The notes: generated by a model from the letters alone, not told the origin. Counted from the stretch's first letter, positions 36,237 through 45,528 are shown. The stretch: DNA of 64,000 bases from Caldicellulosiruptor bescii DSM 6725 (GCF_000022325.1 NC_012034.1:1320501-1384500); one strand, 5' to 3'. Numbers and translations are program-made.

Positions 36237-37994
36237 TTGAGAAAAACAAAAATAATTTGTACATTAGGTCCAGCGACCGACTCAGAGGAGATAATAAGAA
36301 AACTTGTTGAAAATGGGATGGATGTTGTGAGGTTAAATTTTTCTCATGGTACTCATGAAGAGCATAAGAAAAAGATTGACATGGTAAAAAAAATAAGAGA
36401 AGAATTTGACAAGCCTATTCCCATTTTGCTTGACACAAAAGGACCAGAGATAAGAATAGGTTTTTTTAAAGATGGCAAAGTAGAATTGAAAGAAGGTCAG
36501 AAATTTGTTCTGACTGTGGAAGAAATCTTGGGAAATGAAGAGATTGTTAGTATCACTTATAAAGAACTTGTTGAGGATGTAAAACCAGGTGATAAAATCC
36601 TGATAGATGATGGACTTATTGAGCTTATTGTTGAGGACAAGACAGAAAAGAATATAATCTGCAAGGTAAAAAATGGAGGAGTCTTAACCAACCAGAAAGG
36701 GGTAAACGTACCGGGTATACCCATTAGGCTTCCTGCACTTACCCAGAAGGATAAAGAGGATATTCTGTTTGGGATAGAAAATGATGTAGATTTTATTGCA
36801 GCTTCATTTATAAGAAAGGCAAGTGACGTTGTTGAAATTAGAGAGTTTCTGAACAAAAATGGTGGAAAGGACATTTTAATAATTGCCAAGATAGAAACTC
36901 AAGAAGGTGTTGCAAACTGCGACGAAATAATAAGAGTTGCAGATGGAATTATGGTTGCAAGAGGAGATTTAGGGGTGGAACTTCCTTTTGAGGAAGTCCC
37001 CCTTGTTCAAAAAATGCTCATTGAAAAATGCTACAAAGCAGGAAAGCCTGTCATAACAGCAACACAGATGCTTGAATCTATGATACGAAATCCAAGACCT
37101 ACCAGGGCAGAGGTTAGCGATATTGCCAATGCCATATTTGATGGAACTTCTGCAATAATGCTCTCTGGCGAAACGGCAATGGGCAAATATCCTGTTGAAA
37201 GTGTTGCTACAATGGCAAAGATTGCCGAAAGAGTGGAAAATCAGATTGATTATATCAAGAGATTTCAATCTCAGGTATTTGATATGCCAGTTAATGTGAC
37301 AAATGCTATTTCGCACGCAACTTGTACAACTGCACATGACCTTGGTGCAAAAGCTATTATAACTGTAACAAAGTCAGGTAACACTGCAAGAATGGTTTCA
37401 AAATTCAGACCTGCTTGTCCGATTATTGCAACCACACCTTGTGAGAAGGTTAGGAGACAGCTGAATCTGTCATGGGGTGTGTATCCATTTTTGGCAGAAT
37501 ACAAAAGTTCGACCGATGATATATTTGACCATGCTGTTGAGATAGCTGTAAAATCCAAGATTGTAAAAAACGGAGATTTAGTCGTCATTACTGCTGGAGT
37601 TCCTGTTGGCGTGAGTGGAACAACAAATATACTTAAAGTTCATGTCGTTGGACATGTTTTGGTTGAAGGGCGAGGTTGGGGAAGCGGAAAGGTAACAAGC
37701 AGGGTATGCGTTGTTAAAAGCATTAATGAACTTAAGCAGAATTTTGAAGATGGAGATATAATAGTTACAAGCCAGACAAATAATGAGTTTATACCTTATA
37801 TGAAAAGGGCTTCGGGAATTATCACAGAAGAGGGTGGACAGAACTCTCATGCAGTAATTGTAGGTGCTGCACTTGATATCCCTGTAATAACAGATGCTAA
37901 AAATGCATTGGAGATATTAAAAACAGGGATTGTAGTTACAATTGATACTCAAAAAGGAATAGTATTTAGTGGAGAGCAGAAGATAGAAGAATAA
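36237..37994 (+). CDS. pyk: Pyruvate kinase with C-terminal PEP-utiliser domain
   Basis: 585 residues from TTG 36237. GGAGGG at 36224-36229 is spaced seven bases before it and would be coding from the ATG at 36222; 585 is also the exact length of Bacillus Pyk. Visible are MRKTKIICTLGPAT, VRLNFSHG, LLDTKGPEIR, IIAKIETQEGV (active-site Lys), MVARGDLGVELPFE and VITATQMLESM. After about 475 comes the extra domain seen in Bacilli, ending with ITEEGGQNSHAVIVG (the PEP-utiliser His loop) and IPVITDAKNALEIL. Makes ATP and pyruvate from PEP. Confidence 0.96.
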   Translation: MRKTKIICTLGPATDSEEIIRKLVENGMDVVRLNFSHGTHEEHKKKIDMVKKIREEFDKPIPILLDTKGPEIRIGFFKDGKVELKEGQKFVLTVEEILGNEEIVSITYKELVEDVKPGDKILIDDGLIELIVEDKTEKNIICKVKNGGVLTNQKGVNVPGIPIRLPALTQKDKEDILFGIENDVDFIAASFIRKASDVVEIREFLNKNGGKDILIIAKIETQEGVANCDEIIRVADGIMVARGDLGVELPFEEVPLVQKMLIEKCYKAGKPVITATQMLESMIRNPRPTRAEVSDIANAIFDGTSAIMLSGETAMGKYPVESVATMAKIAERVENQIDYIKRFQSQVFDMPVNVTNAISHATCTTAHDLGAKAIITVTKSGNTARMVSKFRPACPIIATTPCEKVRRQLNLSWGVYPFLAEYKSSTDDIFDHAVEIAVKSKIVKNGDLVVITAGVPVGVSGTTNILKVHVVGHVLVEGRGWGSGKVTSRVCVVKSINELKQNFEDGDIIVTSQTNNEFIPYMKRASGIITEEGGQNSHAVIVGAALDIPVITDAKNALEILKTGIVVTIDTQKGIVFSGEQKIEE

Positions 37995-38018
37995 AAGTTT
38001 ATATAGGGGTAACGAATA

Positions 38019-38438
38019 ATGATAGAAATAGAATTAGTAGTTAGGTATGCAGAAACAGATAGAATGGGTATTGTGCATCACTCAAATTATTTTGTGTGGT
38101 TCGAAGCAGCTCGTACAGAACTTATAAAAAAGGTTGGTATATGCTATTCGCAGATTGAAAATGAGCTGGGAGTGTACCTGCCACTTATAAGCTGTTCTTG
38201 CGATTTTAAGAGAGCTTGCTTTTACGAAGATAAGATAACGGTGAGTGCAAAGGTTAATAATTTAACACCTACAAGAATAAAATTTTACTATCAAGTCAAA
38301 AAGGATGGAGTTTTGTGTGCAACAGGTTTTACTGAACATGCCTTTGTTGATAAAAATTTTAAACCAATAAATCTGCAGAAAAAAAACAGGGATTTGTTTT
38401 TGAATTTTGAAAAGCTGTGGTTTGAAGACAAATTGTAA
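38019..38438 (+). CDS. Acyl-CoA thioesterase, 4HBT/YbgC-type hotdog fold
   Basis: 139 residues. RYAETDRMGIVHHSNYFVWFE carries the YbgC/4-hydroxybenzoyl-CoA thioesterase motif, with Asp15 the likely catalytic residue. The rest fits a single hotdog domain (FYEDKITVSAKVNNL, FTEHAFVDKNFKPI). The acyl-CoA substrate cannot be predicted. It follows pyk by 24 bases and may read through from it. Confidence 0.88.
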   Translation: MIEIELVVRYAETDRMGIVHHSNYFVWFEAARTELIKKVGICYSQIENELGVYLPLISCSCDFKRACFYEDKITVSAKVNNLTPTRIKFYYQVKKDGVLCATGFTEHAFVDKNFKPINLQKKNRDLFLNFEKLWFEDKL

Positions 38439-38451
38439 TATTTAAAACTGT

Positions 38452-38481
38452 TTGACATATCTTAATTAAGTGAGTTATAAT
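38452..38481 (+). promoter_or_regulatory. Sigma-A promoter of rpsU-yqeY
   Basis: TTGACA at 38452-38457, 18 bases, TATAAT at 38476-38481. The spacer contains the 10-bp palindrome CTTAATTAAG (38461-38470). Confidence 0.75.
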
Positions 38482-38536
38482 AATACCATAATCCTGAGGT
38501 AGTGTTTTTGAGCCTGGTTTGAGGGGAGGGAAATTG

Positions 38537-38713
38537 ATGTCAGAAGTAAGAGTGGGTGAGAATGAATCACTCGATAGTGCCCTCAGAAGATTTAAAAAGA
38601 AATGTGCAGAAGCTGGGGTTTTAGCTGAACTCAGAAAAAGAGAGCACTATGAAAGCCCAAGCGTTAGAAGAAAGAAAAAATCAGAAGCTGCACGTAGGAG
38701 AAAGCGCAGATAA
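38537..38713 (+). CDS. rpsU: 30S ribosomal protein S21
   Basis: 58 residues from ATG 38537 ([20 protein letters not shown]), with GGGGAGGG upstream. The Arg/Lys-rich end [15 protein letters not shown] is typical of S21. Followed by yqeY, the usual Firmicute pair. Confidence 0.97.
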
Positions 38714-38732
38714 GGAGTAGGAGGCGTTTTTG

Positions 38733-39179
38733 TTGAGTCTCAAAGATAAGCTCCTTGAAGATTATAAAACTGCTATGAAAGAAAAGGATGTTGTTAGAAA
38801 AAATGTTGTTGGTATGGTGAGAGCTGCAATATTGCAGTTTGAAAAGGACAACAAGGTGGTTCTTGACGATAGTGGAGTTCTGAGTGTCATTGCTAAGGAA
38901 ATTAAGAAGAGAAAAGATAGTTTACCTGAATATATAAAAAGTGGCAGACAGGATTTGATTGATGAGTTGAATAGAGAGATTGAAATTTTGACTTCTTATC
39001 TTCCACCCATGCTCAGCGAAGAAGAAATAGAGCAGCTTGTAAAGGAAACTATAGAAATTATAAAACCTAATGGAATAAAAGATATGGGCAAAGTAATGCA
39101 AGAGGTTATGAAAAAGGTAAGTGGCAGAGCAGATGGAAAAGTTGTAAGTGAGATTGTTAAAAAATATTTACAACAATAA
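38733..39179 (+). CDS. yqeY: GatB/YqeY domain protein
   Basis: 148 residues from TTG 38733. AGGAGG at 38719-38724 sits eight bases upstream; TTG 38730 is an alternative. Contains LKEDYKTAMKEKD-like N-terminal helices and the C-terminal GIKDMGKVMQEVMKKVSGRADGK typical of the tail domain of GatB and GatE. Probably tRNA-binding; the exact role is unknown. The unit ends at the terminator at 39206. Confidence 0.93.
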   Translation: MSLKDKLLEDYKTAMKEKDVVRKNVVGMVRAAILQFEKDNKVVLDDSGVLSVIAKEIKKRKDSLPEYIKSGRQDLIDELNREIEILTSYLPPMLSEEEIEQLVKETIEIIKPNGIKDMGKVMQEVMKKVSGRADGKVVSEIVKKYLQQ

Positions 39180-39205
39180 ATAAAATAATTGAAAGATTGA
39201 AAGAT

Positions 39206-39252
39206 AAAAAGTGGCCTTCTTGATGCAAAAGCAGAAGGTCACTTTTTTATTT
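39206..39252 (+). terminator. Rho-independent terminator after yqeY
   Basis: Stem GTGGCCTTCT / AGAAGGTCAC (39211-39220 with 39233-39242), one G-T pair, followed by TTTTTTATTTT. Confidence 0.85.
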
Positions 39253-39322
39253 TGGATAAGTTATAAAAAAATTTGAGGGAAAATAAAATAGAGGTGAACC
39301 TTAATTTTTAAATAGGGCATTT

Positions 39323-39625
39323 ATGCCGAAGATATCAAAGAAAAATTTAAAGCAGTTTGCTTTGTTATCTCAGTTTCCCCAAGAAGTTATAACAGACCAG
39401 CCAAGAATTACTTTAATTGGTGACCAAGAAATTATTATTGAGAACCATAAAGGACTCATTTGTTATGAAGACACTTTTGTTAAAATAAACACAAATATAT
39501 CTCCTCTTGCAATTGAAGGAGATAAACTTGTAATTGAAAGAATGGACAGCGAAACAATTATTATAAGCGGAAGAATAAAATATGTAAAATATTTTTTTGA
39601 TCCCGAACAAGGGAGAAGTGATTGA
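39323..39625 (+). CDS. yqfC: Sporulation protein YqfC (YabP/YqfC family)
   Basis: 100 residues. Contains QPRITLIGDQEIIIENHKG and LVIERMDSETIIISGRIKYVKYF, the YabP/YqfC beta fold. In Bacillus it is a sigma-E-controlled mother-cell protein encoded just before yqfD, as here. It appears intact. Start at ATG 39323; the upstream ribosome site is weak. Confidence 0.9.
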   Translation: MPKISKKNLKQFALLSQFPQEVITDQPRITLIGDQEIIIENHKGLICYEDTFVKINTNISPLAIEGDKLVIERMDSETIIISGRIKYVKYFFDPEQGRSD

Positions 39626-39628
39626 AAG

Positions 39629-40774
39629 ATGTGCAGTGGAAGACTTGTTTTAAAAGTAGAAGGAGAGAATTTAAACAAATTTTTAAATATGCTTATTTTC
39701 AATAAGATTTTACTTAAACTGTATTCTAAACAGAATAATACCATAATTATAGGTATATCAACCAAAATTTTTAAAAAAGTAATAAAGATAGCAAAAAAAA
39801 CAAAGTGCAAAATAAGCATTTTAGAGAAAAATGGAATGTATTTTTATTTAAAGGAGCTAACGTTATGGAAAGTAATTACAGTTGGAGTATGTATTTTTAT
39901 TTTAATAGTTTTTAATCAGTTTATTTTTGACATAGCTATTTTAAACCATGGTTCTGCAGATATGTTGTTAAATGAAAAAATAAAAGAAAAACTTTACCAG
40001 TACAATATAAAGCCATTTATACTGAAAAATAAAATTGACGAAAAAATACTTGAAAGAAAACTTCTTACTGAGTTAGGTGATTTAATGTGGGTAAATGTAA
40101 AAAAAGAAGGTGTTCGTCTGTTTGTAGAGTATGTAAAAAGAGAAATGGCAGAAATAGAAAACAAGAAAGGACGGATATTTGCAGCAAGTAGCGGAATTAT
40201 TAAAAGAATAATCTTAAAATCTGGGAATTTACTTGTCAAAGAAGGTGATACTGTAGTATATGGGCAGCTTCTTGTAGATAATAAAGTGTTCTCCAAGGAT
40301 GGAATTGAGTATTTTGAAGATGCAAATGCCCAAATTGAAGGAATCACATTTTACACCGTCCCTGCAGATTTTACTATTCCTTTATATCAAAAAGAATATA
40401 TTTCAAAAGCAACAGTACCATACATAAAAGTTGGTAATTATGAAATCAAACTTAAAAATATAGTTACTAAAAACGAGAATTGTGATAAAATTAAAATAAA
40501 AGAGTATAAACTTTCACCTTTGGCTATTTGGGTGGGAGTGTATGAAGTCAAAAGATACAAGCTAAAAAGATTTGTGCCTACGTTTGATCAAATAAAGGAA
40601 AAGGTTAAAAGAGAATGTGACCAAAAGTTTATGTCACTTACAAAAAATAAGAAGATATTAAATGTTTTGTCAGTTCGCACATATATAAAAGTGATAAAGC
40701 AAAAAGGTGAGATAAGGAAAATTGAATGCCAAAGAAATTATGAATGTTTAGAAGAGATTGGCGTTAAAAAATAA
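39629..40774 (+). CDS. yqfD: Sporulation protein YqfD
   Basis: 381 residues. The N-terminal soluble part (about 1-75) is followed by one membrane helix (about 84-106) and an extracellular region with VRLFVEYVKREMAEIENKKG and SSGIIKRIILKSGNLLVKEGDTV, a biotinyl-lipoyl-like loop found in YqfD. Known in Bacillus as a sporulation-specific membrane protein. It follows yqfC by three bases. No truncation is visible. Confidence 0.9.
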   Translation: MCSGRLVLKVEGENLNKFLNMLIFNKILLKLYSKQNNTIIIGISTKIFKKVIKIAKKTKCKISILEKNGMYFYLKELTLWKVITVGVCIFILIVFNQFIFDIAILNHGSADMLLNEKIKEKLYQYNIKPFILKNKIDEKILERKLLTELGDLMWVNVKKEGVRLFVEYVKREMAEIENKKGRIFAASSGIIKRIILKSGNLLVKEGDTVVYGQLLVDNKVFSKDGIEYFEDANAQIEGITFYTVPADFTIPLYQKEYISKATVPYIKVGNYEIKLKNIVTKNENCDKIKIKEYKLSPLAIWVGVYEVKRYKLKRFVPTFDQIKEKVKRECDQKFMSLTKNKKILNVLSVRTYIKVIKQKGEIRKIECQRNYECLEEIGVKK

Positions 40775-40796
40775 AATCTTAGGAGGTTAGAAATAT

Positions 40797-41774
40797 TTGG
40801 AAGAAAGACTCATTTCAACTTTAAGCATTGAAGACACCCAAGAACTTTGGAATATATTTGGTGAGTTTGATTCTAAAGTTAAGACTTTAGAAGAGCTTTT
40901 GAATGTAAATATTGTGTTTAGAGACAATGGTATAAAAATCATAGGCAATAATCCAGAAAATATAAGTAAAGCAGAAAAAACGATAAAAATATTACATGAC
41001 ATGGAGAAGAAAAAATTAGATATTGATGAACATACTATACGTTATATAGTAGAGACTTTAGAAGATGAAGAAATAAGAAGTTTAGAAAATGATGTTATCT
41101 TTATAACTCACAGAGGCAAACAGGTAAAACCTAAAACTCTTGGCCAAAAACGATATATAAATGCAATTATGAACAATACAATTGTATTTGGCATTGGACC
41201 TGCAGGTACAGGTAAGACTTACTTGGCTATGGCAATGGCTGTTCATTACCTCAAAAAGAAAGAGGTAAGCAAAATTATTCTTACAAGACCGGCTGTTGAA
41301 GCAGGTGAAAAATTAGGATTTTTACCTGGAGATTTGCAAACAAAAGTAGACCCATACTTGCGACCAATTTATGATGCACTTCATGACTTAATTGGCACAG
41401 AAACCTACCAACGGTATATGGAAAGAGGAGTAATTGAGGTTGCACCGCTTGCATACATGCGTGGAAGGACCTTAGATGATGCTTTTATAATTTTAGATGA
41501 GGCACAAAACACTACTTCAGAGCAAATGAAGATGTTTTTGACAAGACTTGGTTTTGGCTCAAAGGCAGTGGTGACTGGTGATATTACTCAGATTGACTTA
41601 CCAAGTGGGATTGAGTCTGGACTTGTTCAGGTAACGAAGATACTTAGGGATATTGAAGGAATAGAATTTGTTTTTTTGACTTATCAAGACGTTGTTCGTC
41701 ATCAACTTGTTCAAAAGATTATTAATGCTTACAATAGGTATGAAGAAAAACGAAAGGAGAAACAAAGAGCATAG
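40797..41774 (+). CDS. phoH: PhoH-like ATPase/RNA-associated protein
   Basis: 325 residues from TTG 40797, with AGGAGG upstream. An N-terminal KH-like region (about 1-65) comes first, then the PhoH P-loop domain: FGIGPAGTGKTYLAMAMA near 137 (Walker A), RPAVEAGEKLGFLPGDL, FIILDEAQNTT near 228 (Walker B) and VVTGDITQIDLP. Predicted RNA helicase or nuclease partner, encoded beside ybeY in most Firmicutes, which links it to rRNA processing. Confidence 0.94.
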   Translation: MEERLISTLSIEDTQELWNIFGEFDSKVKTLEELLNVNIVFRDNGIKIIGNNPENISKAEKTIKILHDMEKKKLDIDEHTIRYIVETLEDEEIRSLENDVIFITHRGKQVKPKTLGQKRYINAIMNNTIVFGIGPAGTGKTYLAMAMAVHYLKKKEVSKIILTRPAVEAGEKLGFLPGDLQTKVDPYLRPIYDALHDLIGTETYQRYMERGVIEVAPLAYMRGRTLDDAFIILDEAQNTTSEQMKMFLTRLGFGSKAVVTGDITQIDLPSGIESGLVQVTKILRDIEGIEFVFLTYQDVVRHQLVQKIINAYNRYEEKRKEKQRA

Positions 41775-41777
41775 ACC

Positions 41778-43289
41778 ATGTTAAAAATTTTTGAACGATG
41801 GCATGAGAGAAAAAGGATTTATTATTATCGATTTATTCTTTTTTTCTCTTTTTTTGGGACCTCGTCGCTATTGATAGCACTGTCTAAAAGAAAAGAAACA
41901 CCTATAATTTGGAATAAAATTTTTCGGTTTTTTAATCCTGAAATAAAATATTCTAAATTTAGAATAGACGGTGATTTATCAGCTGCAATTTTATTAATTT
42001 TGATACTTTCTCTCATAATGGGAGTGTATTTATATCTTTTTGAAAGAAAATTTATAGACAACTGCAGGGATATGGCAGCAACAAGTGCCATTATAGCTCT
42101 AAATCTTCTTTTAATAAAGTTTCTTCTTCCCATACCAACATATGCTGTGCCGGCTTTTGTAGGAGTTATTTTGATTTCGCTTTTGATTGATGTAAGAGTT
42201 TCGATAATTTTTAATGTAATACTTTCAATTGTAACCCTGCTAATTGTGGGAATGAATAACCTTAGTTTTGCTCTTCATCTTTTTGTGACAGGAAGTTTGT
42301 GTGCAATTGTATCACACAGTATTAACAATAGGCTTCAATTTATATCCCACGGATTTTTGGCCAGTTTAATATCCTCACTTTTTGTTTTGTCAACTGAATT
42401 AGTATTTAAAATGAATGAAGCTGAGGTGTTGACCACTTCAGCAAACTCTTTTATTGGTACGGCACTTTCGTTTATTATTGCGTATGGAACTTTGCCTGTG
42501 TGGGAGTACTTATTTGATTTTACCACCCCGATTAGACTTATGGAACTTTCTAATCCCAACCATCCATTACTTAAAAGACTTTTACTTGAAGCTCCAGGTA
42601 CTTATCATCACAGTTTAATAGTAGGGAATTTAGCCGAGATTGCATGTGAAGCAGTTGGTGGAAATTATCTTCTTGCCCGCATAGGCGCTTATTATCACGA
42701 CATAGGAAAGCTAAAAAGACCTTTTTATTTTAAGGAAAATCAGATTATTGAAGAAGACCCTCACAACAGGATAACTCCTACTCTTTCAGCTCTTATAATA
42801 ATCTCACATACAAAAGATGGTGTGGAGATTGGGAAGGAATATAGGCTGCCAAGACAGGTTCTTGACATTATAAAACAGCACCATGGTACTACTAAGGTGG
42901 CATTTTTTTATGGAAAAGCGCTAAGTCAAAATCAGCAAGTGAGTGAGGAAAAGTTTAGGTATGATGGACCAATTCCACAGAGCAAAGAAGCTGCAATTGT
43001 TATGTTGGCTGACTCTGTTGAAGCAGCTGTCAGGGCTCTTTCTTCTCCGACGCCTCAGATGATTGAAGCTACTATAAGAAATGTAATTCAAGAAAAACTT
43101 CTTGATGGGCAGCTAAATAACAGCGATTTGACATTTAAAGAACTTGAAATTATATTGGAAAATTTTATCAAGGTTTTGACTGGTGTTTTTCACAAGAGGG
43201 TTAGTTATAATATATTTGAAGATTCTTCAAACAAATCAGATGAGGTGATGGTAAGAAGTGAAAATATTCATTCAAAATCAGCAAGATAA
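41778..43289 (+). CDS. pgpH: PgpH-type HD-domain cyclic-di-AMP phosphodiesterase, lacking the large extracellular domain
   Basis: 503 residues; YqfF/PgpH is usually about 700. One helix at about 18-37, then only about 30 residues, then seven helices (about 67-244), and a cytoplasmic HD domain (about 260-440: GTYHHSLIVGNLA, YYHDIGKLKRP, ISHTKDGVEIG, QHHGTT, MLADSVEAA). The 7TMR-HDED domain of about 250 residues, which normally lies between helix 1 and the seven-helix bundle, is missing, while all HD metal ligands are present. The enzyme would therefore still break down c-di-AMP but lack the external sensor. The end overlaps ybeY by 32 bases. Confidence 0.88.
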   Translation: MLKIFERWHERKRIYYYRFILFFSFFGTSSLLIALSKRKETPIIWNKIFRFFNPEIKYSKFRIDGDLSAAILLILILSLIMGVYLYLFERKFIDNCRDMAATSAIIALNLLLIKFLLPIPTYAVPAFVGVILISLLIDVRVSIIFNVILSIVTLLIVGMNNLSFALHLFVTGSLCAIVSHSINNRLQFISHGFLASLISSLFVLSTELVFKMNEAEVLTTSANSFIGTALSFIIAYGTLPVWEYLFDFTTPIRLMELSNPNHPLLKRLLLEAPGTYHHSLIVGNLAEIACEAVGGNYLLARIGAYYHDIGKLKRPFYFKENQIIEEDPHNRITPTLSALIIISHTKDGVEIGKEYRLPRQVLDIIKQHHGTTKVAFFYGKALSQNQQVSEEKFRYDGPIPQSKEAAIVMLADSVEAAVRALSSPTPQMIEATIRNVIQEKLLDGQLNNSDLTFKELEIILENFIKVLTGVFHKRVSYNIFEDSSNKSDEVMVRSENIHSKSAR

Positions 43290-43734
43290 AGTTGATATTG
43301 ACCAACACATTTCAAAGATAATTGAAGAGTCGATTGTAAATACCATTAAGGTTTTCTTGGAAGAAGAGAACTTTGAAATAAGTGTACTCATAGTTGATAA
43401 CAGCTTCATAAAGGAACTCAATAGAAATTATAGAAATGTCAATAAAGAAACAGATGTACTATCTTTTCCTATATTCGAATTTAAAAATGGGAAGCTTTTA
43501 GAAGATATAGTGATTATGGAAGATGAAATTCCTCTTGGTGACATTGTAATTTCAATCGAAAAGGCAGCACAGCAGGCGAAAGAATTTGGGCATTCATTGG
43601 AAAGAGAAATTGCATATTTAACTGTGCATTCTGTTTTACATCTTTTGGGTTTTGACCACATAGAAGAGGATGATAGAAAAGTAATGAGGGAGTATGAAGA
43701 GCAAATTTTACAGAGCATGGGGTTGACAAGATGA
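43258..43734 (+). CDS. ybeY: Endoribonuclease YbeY
   Basis: 158 residues from GTG 43258. VHSVLHLLGFDHIEED near 125 carries the three zinc-binding His residues; NRNYRNVNKETDVLSFP near 52 and LGDIVISIEKAAQQA are the other conserved parts. Metal-dependent RNase for 16S rRNA 3'-end processing and ribosome quality control. In the conserved order phoH-pgpH-ybeY-dgkA. Confidence 0.96.
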   Translation: MKIFIQNQQDKVDIDQHISKIIEESIVNTIKVFLEEENFEISVLIVDNSFIKELNRNYRNVNKETDVLSFPIFEFKNGKLLEDIVIMEDEIPLGDIVISIEKAAQQAKEFGHSLEREIAYLTVHSVLHLLGFDHIEEDDRKVMREYEEQILQSMGLTR

Positions 43735-44429
43735 ACAAAAGAAGAACCTTGCTGGAGAGTTTTGACAATGCAATAAATGGAATAATAATTGCTTTTAAGA
43801 CTCAAAGAAATATGAAGATTCACTTTATAATAGCTTTTACAATTCTCTTTTTAACTATTGTCTTTAAACTTAATAAGATCGAAACAGTATTAGTACTAAT
43901 TTGTATTGGTTTAGTTATTGCAACAGAACTTATAAACACTGCAATAGAAAATACTATAGACCTCATAGCAAAAGAGTTTGAACCGAAAGCAAAAATTGCA
44001 AAAGACGTAGCAGCAGGAGCTGTTTTGGTGTCTGCCTTGATGTCATTAACCATAGGGTATTTTCTTTTTTATGATAAAATAAAGCTACCAATAGAATTAA
44101 CACTTAAACATATAAGAGGTATTTCTTTTCATGTAGTGTTTTTATCCCTTATAATTGTAGCAATGGTGATAATAGTTGTAAAAGCTGTTACAAACAGAAC
44201 AAAATTCATGCAAGGTGGAATGCCAAGTGGTCATACTGCTTTAGCTTTTGCTGCGGCAACTGCTATTTTAATGCTCACAAACAACCTCATTATAGTGTCA
44301 CTTGCTGTTTTTATGGCTTTATTGGTACTTGAGAGCAGGATAGAAGCAAAGATTCACACAGTTTGGGAAACAATTGTAGGTGCACTTATTGGAATCCTTG
44401 TAACGCTTTTGATATTCAAAATAAAGTGA
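43731..44429 (+). CDS. dgkA: Undecaprenol/diacylglycerol kinase fused to a PAP2-type domain
   Basis: 232 residues, about twice a normal DgkA. Residues 1-120 are a DgkA domain with three helices and the motif IATELINTAIENTIDLI near 62-78. Residues about 130-232 have helices and a PAP2-like core: GGMPSGHTALAFA near 163 and SRIEAKIHTVWETIVGALIG near 203. The first PAP2 motif (K-x6-RP) is not recognisable, and the Asp after the final His is Glu here. Kinase and phosphatase activities on the same lipid would oppose each other, so the second domain may work on another substrate or be inactive. Overlaps ybeY by four bases. The cdd and era genes that usually follow are absent. Confidence 0.88.
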   Translation: MNKRRTLLESFDNAINGIIIAFKTQRNMKIHFIIAFTILFLTIVFKLNKIETVLVLICIGLVIATELINTAIENTIDLIAKEFEPKAKIAKDVAAGAVLVSALMSLTIGYFLFYDKIKLPIELTLKHIRGISFHVVFLSLIIVAMVIIVVKAVTNRTKFMQGGMPSGHTALAFAAATAILMLTNNLIIVSLAVFMALLVLESRIEAKIHTVWETIVGALIGILVTLLIFKIK

Positions 44430-44442
44430 AAGAGGGACCTTT

Positions 44443-45513
44443 ATGAAATGCCAGAAAAGACCTTGTTTAAAAAAGATTCTAACACTTATAATAGTAGGAA
44501 TACTACTTTTTTCTTTATCAGCGTGTGGTAAGAAAAATACTCAAAAAGTTAATATCTCAAAAGCAGATAAAGCTTTGCAAGTAAACAAAAAAGAAAAGGA
44601 GAAAAATGCTCAAACTGAACAATTTGACTATCTTTGCAAATTTACCGGAGAGGCCATTTACCAAAAAGATGAACATCAAGTAATCGCAGTTATGATTAAT
44701 AACGAACCAGGAGCAATCCCTCAATCTTCGTTAGATCAGGCTGAGTACCTTTATGAAGCTTTGATTGAGGGTGGAGCAACACGAATTATGGCAATATATC
44801 ACCATACATATCCTAAAAAAGTAGGTCCTATAAGAAGTGCAAGACCGTATTTTATGCAGATAGCAAAGTCACTTAATGCTTACTTTGTACACTGTGGTGG
44901 TAGCCCACAAGCTTACAGGCTTTTCAAACAGAATTTTATACCTCATATTGATGCTATTTACACAGGTGGCGGAATTTTCTTCAGGACCTCAGATAGAAAA
45001 GCACCGCATAATCTCTATTCTTCTATGGAGAAGCTTTCAGCTTTTTTTGATAAAAAGGGTTACAAAATGCAGAAAACTTACAAAACATATCCTTTAACAG
45101 ATGAAGTAGTGAATAAATGGAATTCAGAAAACACCAAAATAAAAATTACTTTTTCAGGATGGTATTATGTAAGATATGAATATGATGAACAGAAAAAAGT
45201 TTACAAAAGGTTTATAAAAGAAAAACCTCATCTCAACAAAGAGACAGGTGCTGTACTGACTGCAAAAAACTTAGTAATAATTTTTGCTCACTATGACACA
45301 ATAAAAAACGATGACAAAGGTAGACAGGAAGTGGATTTTTCAAAAGGAAAAGGGTATGTTCTGCAAATGGGAAAAACTATTCCAATAAGTTATGAATTTA
45401 ATATGAAAAATTCATTTATATTAAAAGATGAAAATGGGCAAGAGATTAAGCTTTTAAAAGGGAACACATGGTTTGAGATTGTCCCGCAGTATGGTAAGGT
45501 TAAGTTTGAATGA
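44443..45513 (+). CDS. DUF3048 (YerB-like) lipoprotein
   Basis: 356 residues. The signal sequence ends in the lipobox SLSAC (Cys at 28), followed by a Lys/Glu/Gln-rich linker. DUF3048 features: VMINNEPGAIPQSSLDQAE, YEALIEGGATRIMAIYHH, GPIRSARPYFMQIAKSL and FFRTSDRKAPHNLYSS near 180-195, then the C-terminal domain with KGKGYVLQMGKTIPISYE. YerB-like proteins are anchored on the outer face of the membrane; their biochemical role is unknown. Confidence 0.88.
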   Translation: MKCQKRPCLKKILTLIIVGILLFSLSACGKKNTQKVNISKADKALQVNKKEKEKNAQTEQFDYLCKFTGEAIYQKDEHQVIAVMINNEPGAIPQSSLDQAEYLYEALIEGGATRIMAIYHHTYPKKVGPIRSARPYFMQIAKSLNAYFVHCGGSPQAYRLFKQNFIPHIDAIYTGGGIFFRTSDRKAPHNLYSSMEKLSAFFDKKGYKMQKTYKTYPLTDEVVNKWNSENTKIKITFSGWYYVRYEYDEQKKVYKRFIKEKPHLNKETGAVLTAKNLVIIFAHYDTIKNDDKGRQEVDFSKGKGYVLQMGKTIPISYEFNMKNSFILKDENGQEIKLLKGNTWFEIVPQYGKVKFE

Positions 45514-45528
45514 GAGGAGAGAGAAAAT

